Origin: CAYOHG01 sp964465125 | GTDB lineage: Bacteria > Planctomycetota > Phycisphaerae > UBA1845 > Fen-1342 | NCBI GenBank assembly: GCA_964465125.1 | Contig: CAYXIO010000057.1 | Location: forward strand, 1 to 25,403 | Reading direction: 5' to 3' | DNA: 25,403 nucleotides | Notes under the pieces: model-generated | The model's database searches: none | What the model was told of the DNA's origin: nothing | Seen by the model: only the letters and a program-made list of their open reading frames with translations | Part shown: positions 1 through 7,181 of the stretch, in pieces | Layout: the number at the start of each line of letters is the position of its first letter | Position numbering within the stretch: position 1 is the stretch's first letter | Program-made: the position numbers and the translations under genes

Positions 1-1775
1 TGGACATCCGCCCGTTCCAGTCCACCGGCGACGTGGTCGAGGTCGAGCCCGCGGGTCTTTCGGCCTACCTGCCGCCGCAACTTGCGGCCGGCCAGTGGCA
101 GATTCCGCTGGCAACGACGGCGGAAGTGAAGTCGTTTCGCCAGGGACCGAATTTCTGGGACGGACTTGTCGCAGCCGGGGTCTCCACCACGATCTACCGG
201 CTTCCTGCGATCTACCCGCCGCCCGTGGTCAAGGGCCGCGGCACGTTCAAATGTATTTGCGGCATGGGCACGCCCGACCTGATGGGCGGATATGGCGAGT
301 ACTGGATCTTCAGCGAGAGCGGGAAGCTCAACGCCAAGCGCGTGGAGGGAGAAGGCGGCAAGTTCGCCCGACTGGTATTCGATAGCGACCACGCCTTCGC
401 AACGCTGATCGGCCCGGAGAACATGCTGCGCAAGCCCGAGGCCGACCCGACGGACCCCAGCGGCGAGACGATGAAGCACCCGCCGCTGTCCATTCCGCTC
501 GAATTCGTCCGCGACCCCGAGACCAACTCGCTCCAGATCATCATCGACAACGGGCAAACCGTGCTGCTCAAGGCCGGCGAGTGGAGCGACTGGGTCACGC
601 TGATCTTTGAAACCGGGCTGCCCGGCTCGATCATGTGGAGCGCCGCCGGCGCGCCCACCTCGATCAGCACGATCGCGCAATTCTACGTGCGCTCGATCAC
701 GCCGACGACGCACGTCTACATGTCGCCGATGCAAATCGACCCGCTCAACCCGGTGAACCCCGTCAGCAACCCGCCTGAGTTCGCGACCGAGCTTGCCAAG
801 CGCTTCGGCCCTTACCACACCCAGGGCATCCCCGAGATGGCCAAGGCGCTCGAAGTCGGCGGCGTCAACGAAGACGAGTATCTCGTGCTCGTCCAGAACA
901 TGCTCGACGACCGCCTGCCGCAGTACCGTGCCGCGCTGAACGAGTTCAACGACGGCCTGCTGTTCTACTACTTCGGGCACACCGACCAGCTCGCGCACAT
1001 CTTCTGGCAGGACATGGAAAAGGGCACGAAGTTCGCCGACGTCATGCCCAAGACGTACGAATACGTGGACGCGCGGCTGGGCGAGGCGCTCGCCACGCTC
1101 CGCAGCGACGACGCGATCATCGTGCTCTCGGATCACGGCTTCGCCAGCTTCAAGCGCGAGTTTCACGCCAACACCTGGCTGCGCGACGCCGGCTTCCAGG
1201 CCTGGCGCGACGACTCCTCCGCCGGCCGCAACCTGGGCGTGATGTTCGGAAATCTCAACTGGGCGAAGACGCGTGCCTACGCCTTCGGCATCAACGCGAT
1301 CTACCTGAACCAGGTCGGGCGCGAGCGCTACGGCATCGTGACCGAGAACGAGCGCCAGGCGCTGCTCGACGAGATCTCCGCCAAGCTGCTCCAGGTGCGC
1401 GACGAGGACGGCACGCAGGCGATCGCGCGGGTGTACGACGTCCGCAGGGAATTCCCCGGCGCCGATCCCAAGCTGGCGCCGGACCTGCTGGTCGGCTACG
1501 CCCGCGACTATCGCGGCAGTTGGGCGACGGCGCTCGGCTTCGCCGGCAAGAGCCAGTTTGACGACAACAAGAAGTTCTGGCGCGGCGACCACTGCATCGC
1601 GCACTACCTCGTGCCCGGCTCCCTGCTGACCAATCTCAAGGTCACCGTCGCCGATCCGAAACTGTCCGACCTGGCGCCGTCGATGCTTTCGCTCTACGGC
1701 GTGAAGGCCCCGGCCGAAATGACCGGTCGCGCAATCTTCCAGGAAGCCGGCGAGTTCGCCCGAATGGAGCACTGA
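1..1775 (+). CDS. Type I phosphodiesterase / nucleotide pyrophosphatase family protein (5' partial)
   Basis: The reading frame is open to the left edge (first full codon at base 3), so the N-terminus is missing; about 590 residues are visible. It looks like an alkaline-phosphatase-superfamily phosphodiesterase, a two-metal enzyme that hydrolyses phosphate or phosphonate mono- and diesters. Visible metal-ligand motifs are FGHTDQLAH (around base 970), VLSDHGF (around 1125) and GDHCIAH (around 1585), in family order. The first metal Asp and the nucleophilic Thr/Ser lie in the missing N-terminal part. A GTG at 33 is not a credible start, because coding continues upstream of it and the remaining protein would lack the nucleophile. 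The next gene starts 16 bases after the stop behind an AAGGAG site, so the two are probably co-transcribed. The natural substrate is unknown. Confidence 0.82.
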   Translation, partial: DIRPFQSTGDVVEVEPAGLSAYLPPQLAAGQWQIPLATTAEVKSFRQGPNFWDGLVAAGVSTTIYRLPAIYPPPVVKGRGTFKCICGMGTPDLMGGYGEYWIFSESGKLNAKRVEGEGGKFARLVFDSDHAFATLIGPENMLRKPEADPTDPSGETMKHPPLSIPLEFVRDPETNSLQIIIDNGQTVLLKAGEWSDWVTLIFETGLPGSIMWSAAGAPTSISTIAQFYVRSITPTTHVYMSPMQIDPLNPVNPVSNPPEFATELAKRFGPYHTQGIPEMAKALEVGGVNEDEYLVLVQNMLDDRLPQYRAALNEFNDGLLFYYFGHTDQLAHIFWQDMEKGTKFADVMPKTYEYVDARLGEALATLRSDDAIIVLSDHGFASFKREFHANTWLRDAGFQAWRDDSSAGRNLGVMFGNLNWAKTRAYAFGINAIYLNQVGRERYGIVTENERQALLDEISAKLLQVRDEDGTQAIARVYDVRREFPGADPKLAPDLLVGYARDYRGSWATALGFAGKSQFDDNKKFWRGDHCIAHYLVPGSLLTNLKVTVADPKLSDLAPSMLSLYGVKAPAEMTGRAIFQEAGEFARMEH

Positions 1776-1791
1776 CCGCAAAGGAGAACCG

Positions 1792-1983
1792 ATGTTCGGC
1801 CCGAAACTCAAGATCGACAAGGCGCTCTACGAGCGCGCCCGCGACGTCGCGAAAGTGGCCGGCTACTCGTCGGTGGACGAGTTCATCGCGACCATCATCG
1901 AGCGCGAGGTCGCCAAGTTCGAAGGCGCCGAGGACGACAAGGCCGTCGAAGAGCGCCTCCGCGGTCTGGGTTATATCCAGTAA
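1792..1983 (+). CDS. Small ribbon-helix-helix-like protein with LGYIQ tail
   Basis: A 63-residue protein with an ATG start preceded by AAGGAG at 1781-1786, six bases upstream. The segment KIDKALYERARDVAKVAGYS followed by a helix ending in IIEREV looks like a short Arc/MetJ (ribbon-helix-helix) fold, which usually binds DNA as a dimer. The basic, Lys/Arg-rich N-terminal strand fits that. The last residues, RLRGLGYIQ, resemble the C-terminus of the unrelated-length phosphodiesterase encoded at 14391-16010 (RLKALGYIE). The gene sits directly behind a phosphodiesterase, so it may be an accessory subunit or a detached tail of that enzyme instead of a regulator. No toxin partner is visible, so an antitoxin role is not supported. 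The CDS call is firm; the function is uncertain. Confidence 0.72.
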   Translation: MFGPKLKIDKALYERARDVAKVAGYSSVDEFIATIIEREVAKFEGAEDDKAVEERLRGLGYIQ

Positions 1984-2009
1984 CCCGCACGCACGCCGGA
2001 ACCCGATTC

Positions 2010-2849
2010 ATGAACACGCTCAACGCCGTTCTCGTCGTTCTCGGGCAGGCGATGTTCGCCCCGCTGGCCGGTCTGCCGGCCTGGCTGCCGCTCGTGCTCT
2101 GGTCGCTCATCCTGGGGATGCTCGCGGCCCTGTGCTTCCGCTACACCTCGCCGCAGGCCTGGCTGCGGCGCGTCTCCGACCGCACTCGCGCGCACCTGCT
2201 CTCCATGAAGCTCTTCAAGGACGAGTTGGGCGTAACCTTTCGGGCGATCTGCGGCCTGCTTTACGCCGCCGGACAGCGCCTGGCGTTCTCGCTGCCCACG
2301 ATGGCCGTCCTGCTGATTCCGTTCGCGCTGCTGATCGCGCAGGTGGCGATGTGGTACGAGTTTCGGCCGCTGAAGCCCGGCGAATTCACGCTCGTCGAGA
2401 TGCGCGTCCGCCCGGATGACTGGCCGAAGCTCGAAGGCGTCGAGCTGCACGCGCCGCAGGGCCTCGCGGTCGAAACGCGCGTCCGCGACGCCGCCCGACA
2501 GCGCATCACCTGGCGCGTTCGCGCTGAGGCGGCCGCCGCACAGCCCTACACGCTCACCTGGGAAGTCCCCGGCCTCGGAACCGTCGCCAAGCAGCTCGTC
2601 GTCGACGGCGACGGCCGCCGGCTGCGCTTCGTCAGCCCCACGCGGGCCGGCGCCAGCTTCTGGGATCGGCTGCTCTACCCCGGCGAGCCCGCCTTCGACG
2701 CGACGTCGGCGGTCCAGCAGATTACGGTTCAATACGGATCGCGCTCCACGCCGCTGTTCGGGCTTAACGTTCACTGGCTCATTACCTTCCTCGTCGTCTC
2801 GATCCTGGGTGCTTTCGCGCTCAAGCCGTTCGTTCGCGTGCAGTTCTGA
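2010..2849 (+). CDS. Inner-membrane protein with periplasmic beta-rich domain, unknown function
   Basis: A 279-residue protein, not assigned to a family with confidence. Hydrophobic segments are seen at about residues 23-43, 93-115 and 254-273, with a weaker one at 4-20. Between the first two strong segments lies a basic, helix-prone stretch (RRVSDRTRAHLLSMKLFKDE and onward). Between the last two is a soluble domain of about 135 residues rich in beta-strand residues (121-250). The TM / basic helical hairpin / TM layout faintly recalls the Oxa1/YidC/EMC3 insertase superfamily, but I see no decisive motif and would not name it so. It starts 26 bases after the small upstream gene with only a weak ribosome site, which suggests translational dependence on the upstream genes. 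It is probably the third gene of the phosphodiesterase unit. Confidence 0.68.
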   Translation: MNTLNAVLVVLGQAMFAPLAGLPAWLPLVLWSLILGMLAALCFRYTSPQAWLRRVSDRTRAHLLSMKLFKDELGVTFRAICGLLYAAGQRLAFSLPTMAVLLIPFALLIAQVAMWYEFRPLKPGEFTLVEMRVRPDDWPKLEGVELHAPQGLAVETRVRDAARQRITWRVRAEAAAAQPYTLTWEVPGLGTVAKQLVVDGDGRRLRFVSPTRAGASFWDRLLYPGEPAFDATSAVQQITVQYGSRSTPLFGLNVHWLITFLVVSILGAFALKPFVRVQF

Positions 2850-2894
2850 ATCGCTTGCCGTATAAAGCCCGCCTTGGCGGTTCGGCCGACTCTC

Positions 2895-2914
2895 GAAGCG
2901 CCGCCTGACGCTTC
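2895..2914 (+). other. Small hairpin in the gap before the phosphatase gene
   Basis: GAAGCG and CGCTTC form a perfect 6-bp stem around an 8-base loop within the 86-base gap 2850-2935. No T-run follows, so a classic intrinsic terminator is not supported. It would fall in the 5' leader of the downstream gene. In DNA this GC-rich it may be chance. Confidence 0.25.
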
Positions 2915-2935
2915 CCAGGTCGGCGCGGTGGGCGA

Positions 2936-4648
2936 ATGCTGCGTGAATTGCTCGACATCGCGGTAATTGAGGACTTCGCCGGCGGATTCGCGCGAAGCAC
3001 CGGCCTGGCGGTCTGCGTCTACGACGCCGCCGGCACGCGCCTGGCGCTGGCCCGCCCCGATGACGAGCCTCGTCCGCCGAGCGACCCGCCCGCGCTCATT
3101 CCCCCCGGCGCCGAATTCGTCGCGCTGCGGGCCGCCGAGCCGCCGGCGCGCGTGGCGTTTCTCGGCGACGCCGAGCGCCCCTTCGTGGTCGCCCCGGTGC
3201 ACGTCGACGAGCAACTGGCGGGATACCTGGCCGCCGGGCCGGTCGAGCCCGGCTCGTTGGGGACCGCGCCGGCGCAACGCGTGCCGCCCGAATCGGAATC
3301 GACCCCGCGCCCCGCGCTCCCGCCGCGCGGCGAGTCGTGGGAGATTCAGGCGACGCGCTGGGGCTCGCGCATGCTGGCCGGCTGGTGCCGCCACGAGCTG
3401 CAGATCAACACCGCGGCCCAGGAAGTCGCCCTCGTCGGAGACATCGGCCAGCTCATCAGCGGCGAGCGCAACCTCCAGAAAGTGCTCGACCAGATCGTGT
3501 CCGAGACCGCACGCGTCATGAAGTGCCACTTCGCCAGCCTGCGGCTCTACAACCCGCAGGCCGATGAGCTGACCGTAGCGGCGGTGTTCAACCTCAGCCC
3601 CGAATACGTCAGCAAGGGCCGCGTGCTGCGATCGGAGAACCCGATCGACAACGAGGCGCTCGACGGGCACGTCGTCTACACCGAAGACACGCAGACCGAC
3701 CCGCGCATTCGCTTCCCCGAGGAGGCCCGGCGACTCGGCATCGTCAGCGGTCTGACGGTCGGCATGCACTACCACGGGCAGCCGGTCGGCGTGCTGCGCA
3801 TTTACGACCGGCGCAAGCGGCGCTTCCGCGTGGCGCAGCGCAACCTGCTGCGGGCGGTCGGCTCCCAGGCCGCCGCCGCAATCGTCAACGCCCGGCTGGT
3901 CGAGGAGCGCCTGCGGACCGCCGACGTCGAGCGGCAGCTCGCGATGGCGGGTGAGGTGCAGTCGCGCATGCTCCCGCCCGAACCGCCGAAGCATCCGCGC
4001 GTCGACAGCGGCATGATCTACGAGCCGAGCTTTCACGTCGGCGGCGATTTCTGCGACCTGTTCTTCCTGCCCGACGGAAGACTGGCGGCGCTGGTCGGCG
4101 ACGTCGCCGGACACGGCATGCCCGCCGCCCTGCTGATGGCCTCGGTGCGCGGTGCGCTGCGCGCCTTGGCGCAGACTTGCTCCGATCTCGGCGAGCTGCT
4201 CACGCGGCTCAACACGCGCGTCTACGGGGAAACGGCCACCAGCGAGTTCGTCACGCTTGTCCTGGTCGCGATCGACGGCGACGCCAGGAGGATGTCGTAC
4301 TGCCTGGCCGGACACGAGCCCCCGCTGCTGCTGCGAAAGGACACGCCCGTCGCCATCAGCGAAGGCGGGCTGATCCTGGGGCTCAACGACGCGGAGCAAT
4401 ACCTGGAAGGCAGCGTGGAACTCGAGCCCGGCGACCTTCTGCTGCTCTACACCGACGGGCTGATCGAGGCGCTCGATTTTCACGGACGGCCGTTCGGGCG
4501 CGAGCGGCTGGTGCATTCCGCCCGCGCGCACGCGCAGCGGCCGATTGCTCAGCTCCTGCGCAACATCCGCTGGGACGTACGCCGCTTCGTCGGTCTCGCC
4601 GAGCAGGCCGACGATCTCACCATGGTGGGCCTGAGCATCCGCGCGTAG
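2936..4648 (+). CDS. GAF-domain PP2C (SpoIIE/RsbU-type) serine phosphatase
   Basis: A 570-residue cytosolic signalling protein. Residues 1-110 form an N-terminal sensory region (a PocR-like ligand domain is possible, but weak). Residues 165-325 look like a GAF domain ending in a helix (QRNLLRAVGSQAAAAIVNAR). Residues 335-570 are a PP2C-type phosphatase with the metal-ligand motifs GGDFCD (Asp371), GDVAGHG (Asp389), YTDG (Asp507) and DDLT (Asp560). These enzymes dephosphorylate anti-sigma-factor antagonists or similar phosphoproteins in partner-switching pathways. The VERQLAMAGEVQSRMLP linker before the catalytic domain is typical of RsbU-like proteins. No kinase, STAS or sigma-factor gene is visible, so the target is unknown. 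It is separated by 86 bases from the membrane-protein gene and converges with the minus-strand genes downstream. Confidence 0.9.
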   Translation: MLRELLDIAVIEDFAGGFARSTGLAVCVYDAAGTRLALARPDDEPRPPSDPPALIPPGAEFVALRAAEPPARVAFLGDAERPFVVAPVHVDEQLAGYLAAGPVEPGSLGTAPAQRVPPESESTPRPALPPRGESWEIQATRWGSRMLAGWCRHELQINTAAQEVALVGDIGQLISGERNLQKVLDQIVSETARVMKCHFASLRLYNPQADELTVAAVFNLSPEYVSKGRVLRSENPIDNEALDGHVVYTEDTQTDPRIRFPEEARRLGIVSGLTVGMHYHGQPVGVLRIYDRRKRRFRVAQRNLLRAVGSQAAAAIVNARLVEERLRTADVERQLAMAGEVQSRMLPPEPPKHPRVDSGMIYEPSFHVGGDFCDLFFLPDGRLAALVGDVAGHGMPAALLMASVRGALRALAQTCSDLGELLTRLNTRVYGETATSEFVTLVLVAIDGDARRMSYCLAGHEPPLLLRKDTPVAISEGGLILGLNDAEQYLEGSVELEPGDLLLLYTDGLIEALDFHGRPFGRERLVHSARAHAQRPIAQLLRNIRWDVRRFVGLAEQADDLTMVGLSIRA

Positions 4649-4671
4649 CGCGCGCTCGATGACGCTGTGGC

Positions 4672-4769
4672 GCCGCCCCTCAGTGGGCAACGACGAACGG
4701 CGAATAGCGAGTGAAGAGCGGACTCGGCTGAGTGTCGCAGGGCTGCCACTCTGTGCGCAACGACGAACG
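4672..4769. repeat. Imperfect 28-base direct repeat in convergent gap
   Basis: The copies lie at 4672-4699 and 4742-4769, 70 bases apart. They match at 24 of 28 positions and share a perfect 13-base core, GCAACGACGAACG (4687-4699 and 4757-4769). They fill much of the 149-base gap between two converging genes. No palindrome or T-rich terminator is seen within the copies. The gap holds nothing else I can name. Confidence 0.6.
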
Positions 4770-4797
4770 CGAACGAACGCCGGGCGGAGGGTCGACG

Positions 4798-6921
4798 CTA
4801 CGACGACCGGATGGTGCGCGGGCGCGCTCCGCGACGGTGCCGCCTCTGTCGCCAGCTCATCAAACCGACGGCCAGCAGCGGCAGCATCGACGACGCGCCG
4901 AACCCGCACGGGAAGAACGGCGAGGGATTGCCGCCGCCCGAGCCGTTCGAGTTTCCGCCGTTCCCACCGGTGCCGCCACCGTCCGTGTTATCCGTCTCGG
5001 CTCCCGCCACCGTCGGCTCGGGGTCGCAGGCGTCCCCGACGCCGTCGCCGTCGCTATCGAGCTGATCGGCGTTCGGAACGAGCCCACAGTTGTCCTGCGT
5101 GTCCGGGTAGCCGTCGTTGTCGTCGTCCGGGTCGCACTGATCGACGATCCCGTCCTGGTCCGTATCGATCTGCACGAAATCCGCCCGGCCCGGCACCGCA
5201 TCGACGTCGTCCGGAATGCAGTCGCCGTCGTTGTCGTCGTCGCACGCGTCGCCGATGCCGTCGCCGTCGATGTCCGACTGCGAGAGGTTCCAATCCAGCG
5301 GGCAGTTGTCGAGCTTGTCGACGATCGTGTCGCCGTCCGTGTCGGTGCCCGCGTGCTGCCCCAGATAGATCTGGAAACCGAAGAACGGATTGCTCGCGCC
5401 GAGATACAGACCCAGCGGCGTGGCTTCCAGCCGCCGCACCCCGTAGTTGAACAGGTCGCTGAACCCCGTCCGCGAAACCTTGTACCAGTTCTCTCCGTCG
5501 GGCGTGGAGTAGAAGTCGAACCCGCCCTCCAGCGCCGAAAAGGTGTCGAAGAGCTCGTCCAGCGTGCCGTTCGGGTCGATCGGCGGAAGCGGGAAGAGCG
5601 TCGGGTCGAGCGCGTCGAGCTTCGACTGCGCCAGGTCGGTCAGCTCGGAGGCCGGCACGCCGTCGACGTACTGCATGATGTACGAGCTGTCGAACGTCCC
5701 GAGATAGAGCAGGTTCTCGAAGACGTCCATGATCCACATGTAGCCGGTGAATGGGTTGCCGAAGCCCGGGCCTTCGCCGGTCAGCGGCTCCTTGGGTCCG
5801 TCGGGCGTGTCGCGCGGCGTTCCGCAGATCAGGTCCCACTTGCCCGATGCGTCGACGCGCACCATTTCCGCGGGCGCCGGCCCGACTTCGCGGATCACGT
5901 CATAGCCGCCGAACAGAATGCCGCTGCCGACGTACAGCCAGTCATTGAAGGCCTGGAGGCTGACGACGTTTTCGTTGAGCTGGCCGCGATAGGCGCCGTA
6001 TTTGAGGATCGTGCTGTACTGGAACGGGGGCGTCCCGTCAGCCTGCGTGCGCAGAAGCTGATAGCCGGTCAGGGCGTTGGCCATGCCGACGTACAGATAG
6101 CCCTTGAATTCCATCAGGCGGTAGGGCGCGTCGTTGGTCGGATCGCCGAAGAACGGCTCGTGCACGACCTCGAACTCGCCGCGCTCCGGGTGCGTCGCCG
6201 CGATCAGCACGGAGTCCGCCGCCGCCGCCCCGATCACGCAGATGTAGAACCGGTCCTTGTAGACGTACGCGGAACGGAACGCGGTGAAGCCCGGGTCATC
6301 CGAGTAGGGCGTCTTCACCTCCTCGAAGTGGATCAGGTCCGTGGTGCGCAGCATGCGGGCCGGCGGCTGGGGAAGCTGCCGCGAATTGAACCCGCCGATA
6401 TACAGCGCCAGCGTCCCGTCGGCCTCGCGGAAGCTCGCCGCCGTTCGATAGCCCGCGTCGCGCGCCACCTCGACGATCGTTCCGTCGGACTGAAGCTGCA
6501 TCAGCGTCGGCGAGAGGTACGCCAGCCGCACCGTATTCGTGGCGGGGTCGTACACAAACATGCGGCCGCGCCAGTCGTTGTCGATCAGGGGATCGGGGCA
6601 GACCAGCGGCAGCTCCGGCGTCTGCTCGGCCTTGCCGGTGCCGATCAGGTCCTGCACCAGGCACAGGAAGTCACGGTTGCTGCCGAAGATCATCTGATCG
6701 TCGAATTGCTCGCAAATCCACGCGTAGGAGTTGTGCTTGTCGCCCATCCCCTGCGTGCCGATCTGGCGGAACTCGCGATCAATCAGCGTCTGCTGGGCGT
6801 CGGCGGGTCGAACGAACGCCGACAGCAGCGCAGCACCCGCGAGAACAAGCCATCCGGAAGTTCGTGCCACGTCGCGAACCCTCCCCCGAAACCGCGTCCG
6901 AAGCGCGGACGCTTGCATCAT
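4798..6921 (-). CDS. Exported beta-propeller-like protein with thrombospondin type 3 repeats and CGFG C-terminal tail (copy 1)
   Basis: I place the start at the ATG at 6921 (707 residues), because it gives a proper signal peptide (Arg-rich n-region, then SGWLVLAGAALLSAFVRPADA, cleavage before QQTL). The open frame to 7050 adds 43 residues without a signal-like character. The mature N-terminal part (about 30-520) contains repeated strands of the YLYVG/FYICVIG kind with intervening DGT/Asp turns, suggesting a beta-propeller. Residues 526-636 are thrombospondin type 3 repeats (DxDGDxxxDxxDNCP, DIDGDGIGDACD), which bind calcium. A Gly/Asn/Ser linker follows, and then Cys672-Gly-Phe-Gly, a hydrophobic helix and an Arg-rich end. 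It is a close paralogue of the gene starting at 9251. It probably acts at the cell surface; ligand or substrate is unknown. Confidence 0.85.
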   Translation of the reverse strand: MMQASALRTRFRGRVRDVARTSGWLVLAGAALLSAFVRPADAQQTLIDREFRQIGTQGMGDKHNSYAWICEQFDDQMIFGSNRDFLCLVQDLIGTGKAEQTPELPLVCPDPLIDNDWRGRMFVYDPATNTVRLAYLSPTLMQLQSDGTIVEVARDAGYRTAASFREADGTLALYIGGFNSRQLPQPPARMLRTTDLIHFEEVKTPYSDDPGFTAFRSAYVYKDRFYICVIGAAAADSVLIAATHPERGEFEVVHEPFFGDPTNDAPYRLMEFKGYLYVGMANALTGYQLLRTQADGTPPFQYSTILKYGAYRGQLNENVVSLQAFNDWLYVGSGILFGGYDVIREVGPAPAEMVRVDASGKWDLICGTPRDTPDGPKEPLTGEGPGFGNPFTGYMWIMDVFENLLYLGTFDSSYIMQYVDGVPASELTDLAQSKLDALDPTLFPLPPIDPNGTLDELFDTFSALEGGFDFYSTPDGENWYKVSRTGFSDLFNYGVRRLEATPLGLYLGASNPFFGFQIYLGQHAGTDTDGDTIVDKLDNCPLDWNLSQSDIDGDGIGDACDDDNDGDCIPDDVDAVPGRADFVQIDTDQDGIVDQCDPDDDNDGYPDTQDNCGLVPNADQLDSDGDGVGDACDPEPTVAGAETDNTDGGGTGGNGGNSNGSGGGNPSPFFPCGFGASSMLPLLAVGLMSWRQRRHRRGARPRTIRSS
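5014..5346 (-). repeat. Thrombospondin type 3 calcium-binding repeats (copy 1)
   Basis: About 111 codons encode successive Asp-rich units such as DTDGDTIVDKLDNCP, DIDGDGIGDACD, DTDQDGIVDQCD and DSDGDGVGDACD, with paired Cys residues. One interruption (CIPDDVDAVPGRADF) is shared with the paralogue at 7374-7706. Confidence 0.88.
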
Positions 6922-7181
6922 CGAAACTGGTCCGCCCCAGCATACCGCGTTCGCCACGTTGTCGCGTCCCGCCCTGGTCCGTCGCCTCGCCGCCACCGTT
7001 TTCACTCGGCCGGTCGCGGATTGTCTCATAAATCGTCCGCACCCTGCCACCCGTGCGGGGGGCTATCGACCGCGCGTCCGTGCGGGCGCGGCGCCCGCCG
7101 CACTACCTATCATCGTCGCGCGGAGAGCGATCTCCGACACCGTCAATGTCGGTTTGCTGGGGGGTTCAGTCAAACGCGCAG
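6922..7181. other. 260-base intergenic gap between the two TSP3 genes
   Basis: No gene is supported here. Two hairpins are visible: CGGAGA/TCTCCG with a 4-base loop at 7121-7136, and a near loopless palindrome at 7082-7098 (GCGGGCGC, one base, GCGCCCGC). Neither is followed by a T-run on the minus strand. The gap is large enough for a separate promoter for the gene starting at 6921, but I see no convincing -35/-10 pair. Confidence 0.4.

Noticed and set aside
1792..1983. Antitoxin half of a toxin-antitoxin pair
   Set aside because: The fold is ribbon-helix-helix-like, but no toxin-sized gene lies beside it; the next gene is a membrane protein.
4641..4653. GCGCG-TAG-CGCGC palindrome around the phosphatase stop codon as a terminator
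   Set aside because: Only 5 bp, no T-run, and expected by chance in this composition.
2771..4909. 712-codon minus-strand frame opposite the GAF-PP2C gene
   Set aside because: No motif, Arg/Ala/Gln-rich, and it covers a plus-strand gene with all PP2C metal ligands.
5014..5346. CRISPR or tandem DNA repeat array
   Set aside because: The periodicity comes from Asp/Gly-rich TSP3 codons; units differ in sequence and length and show no spacers.
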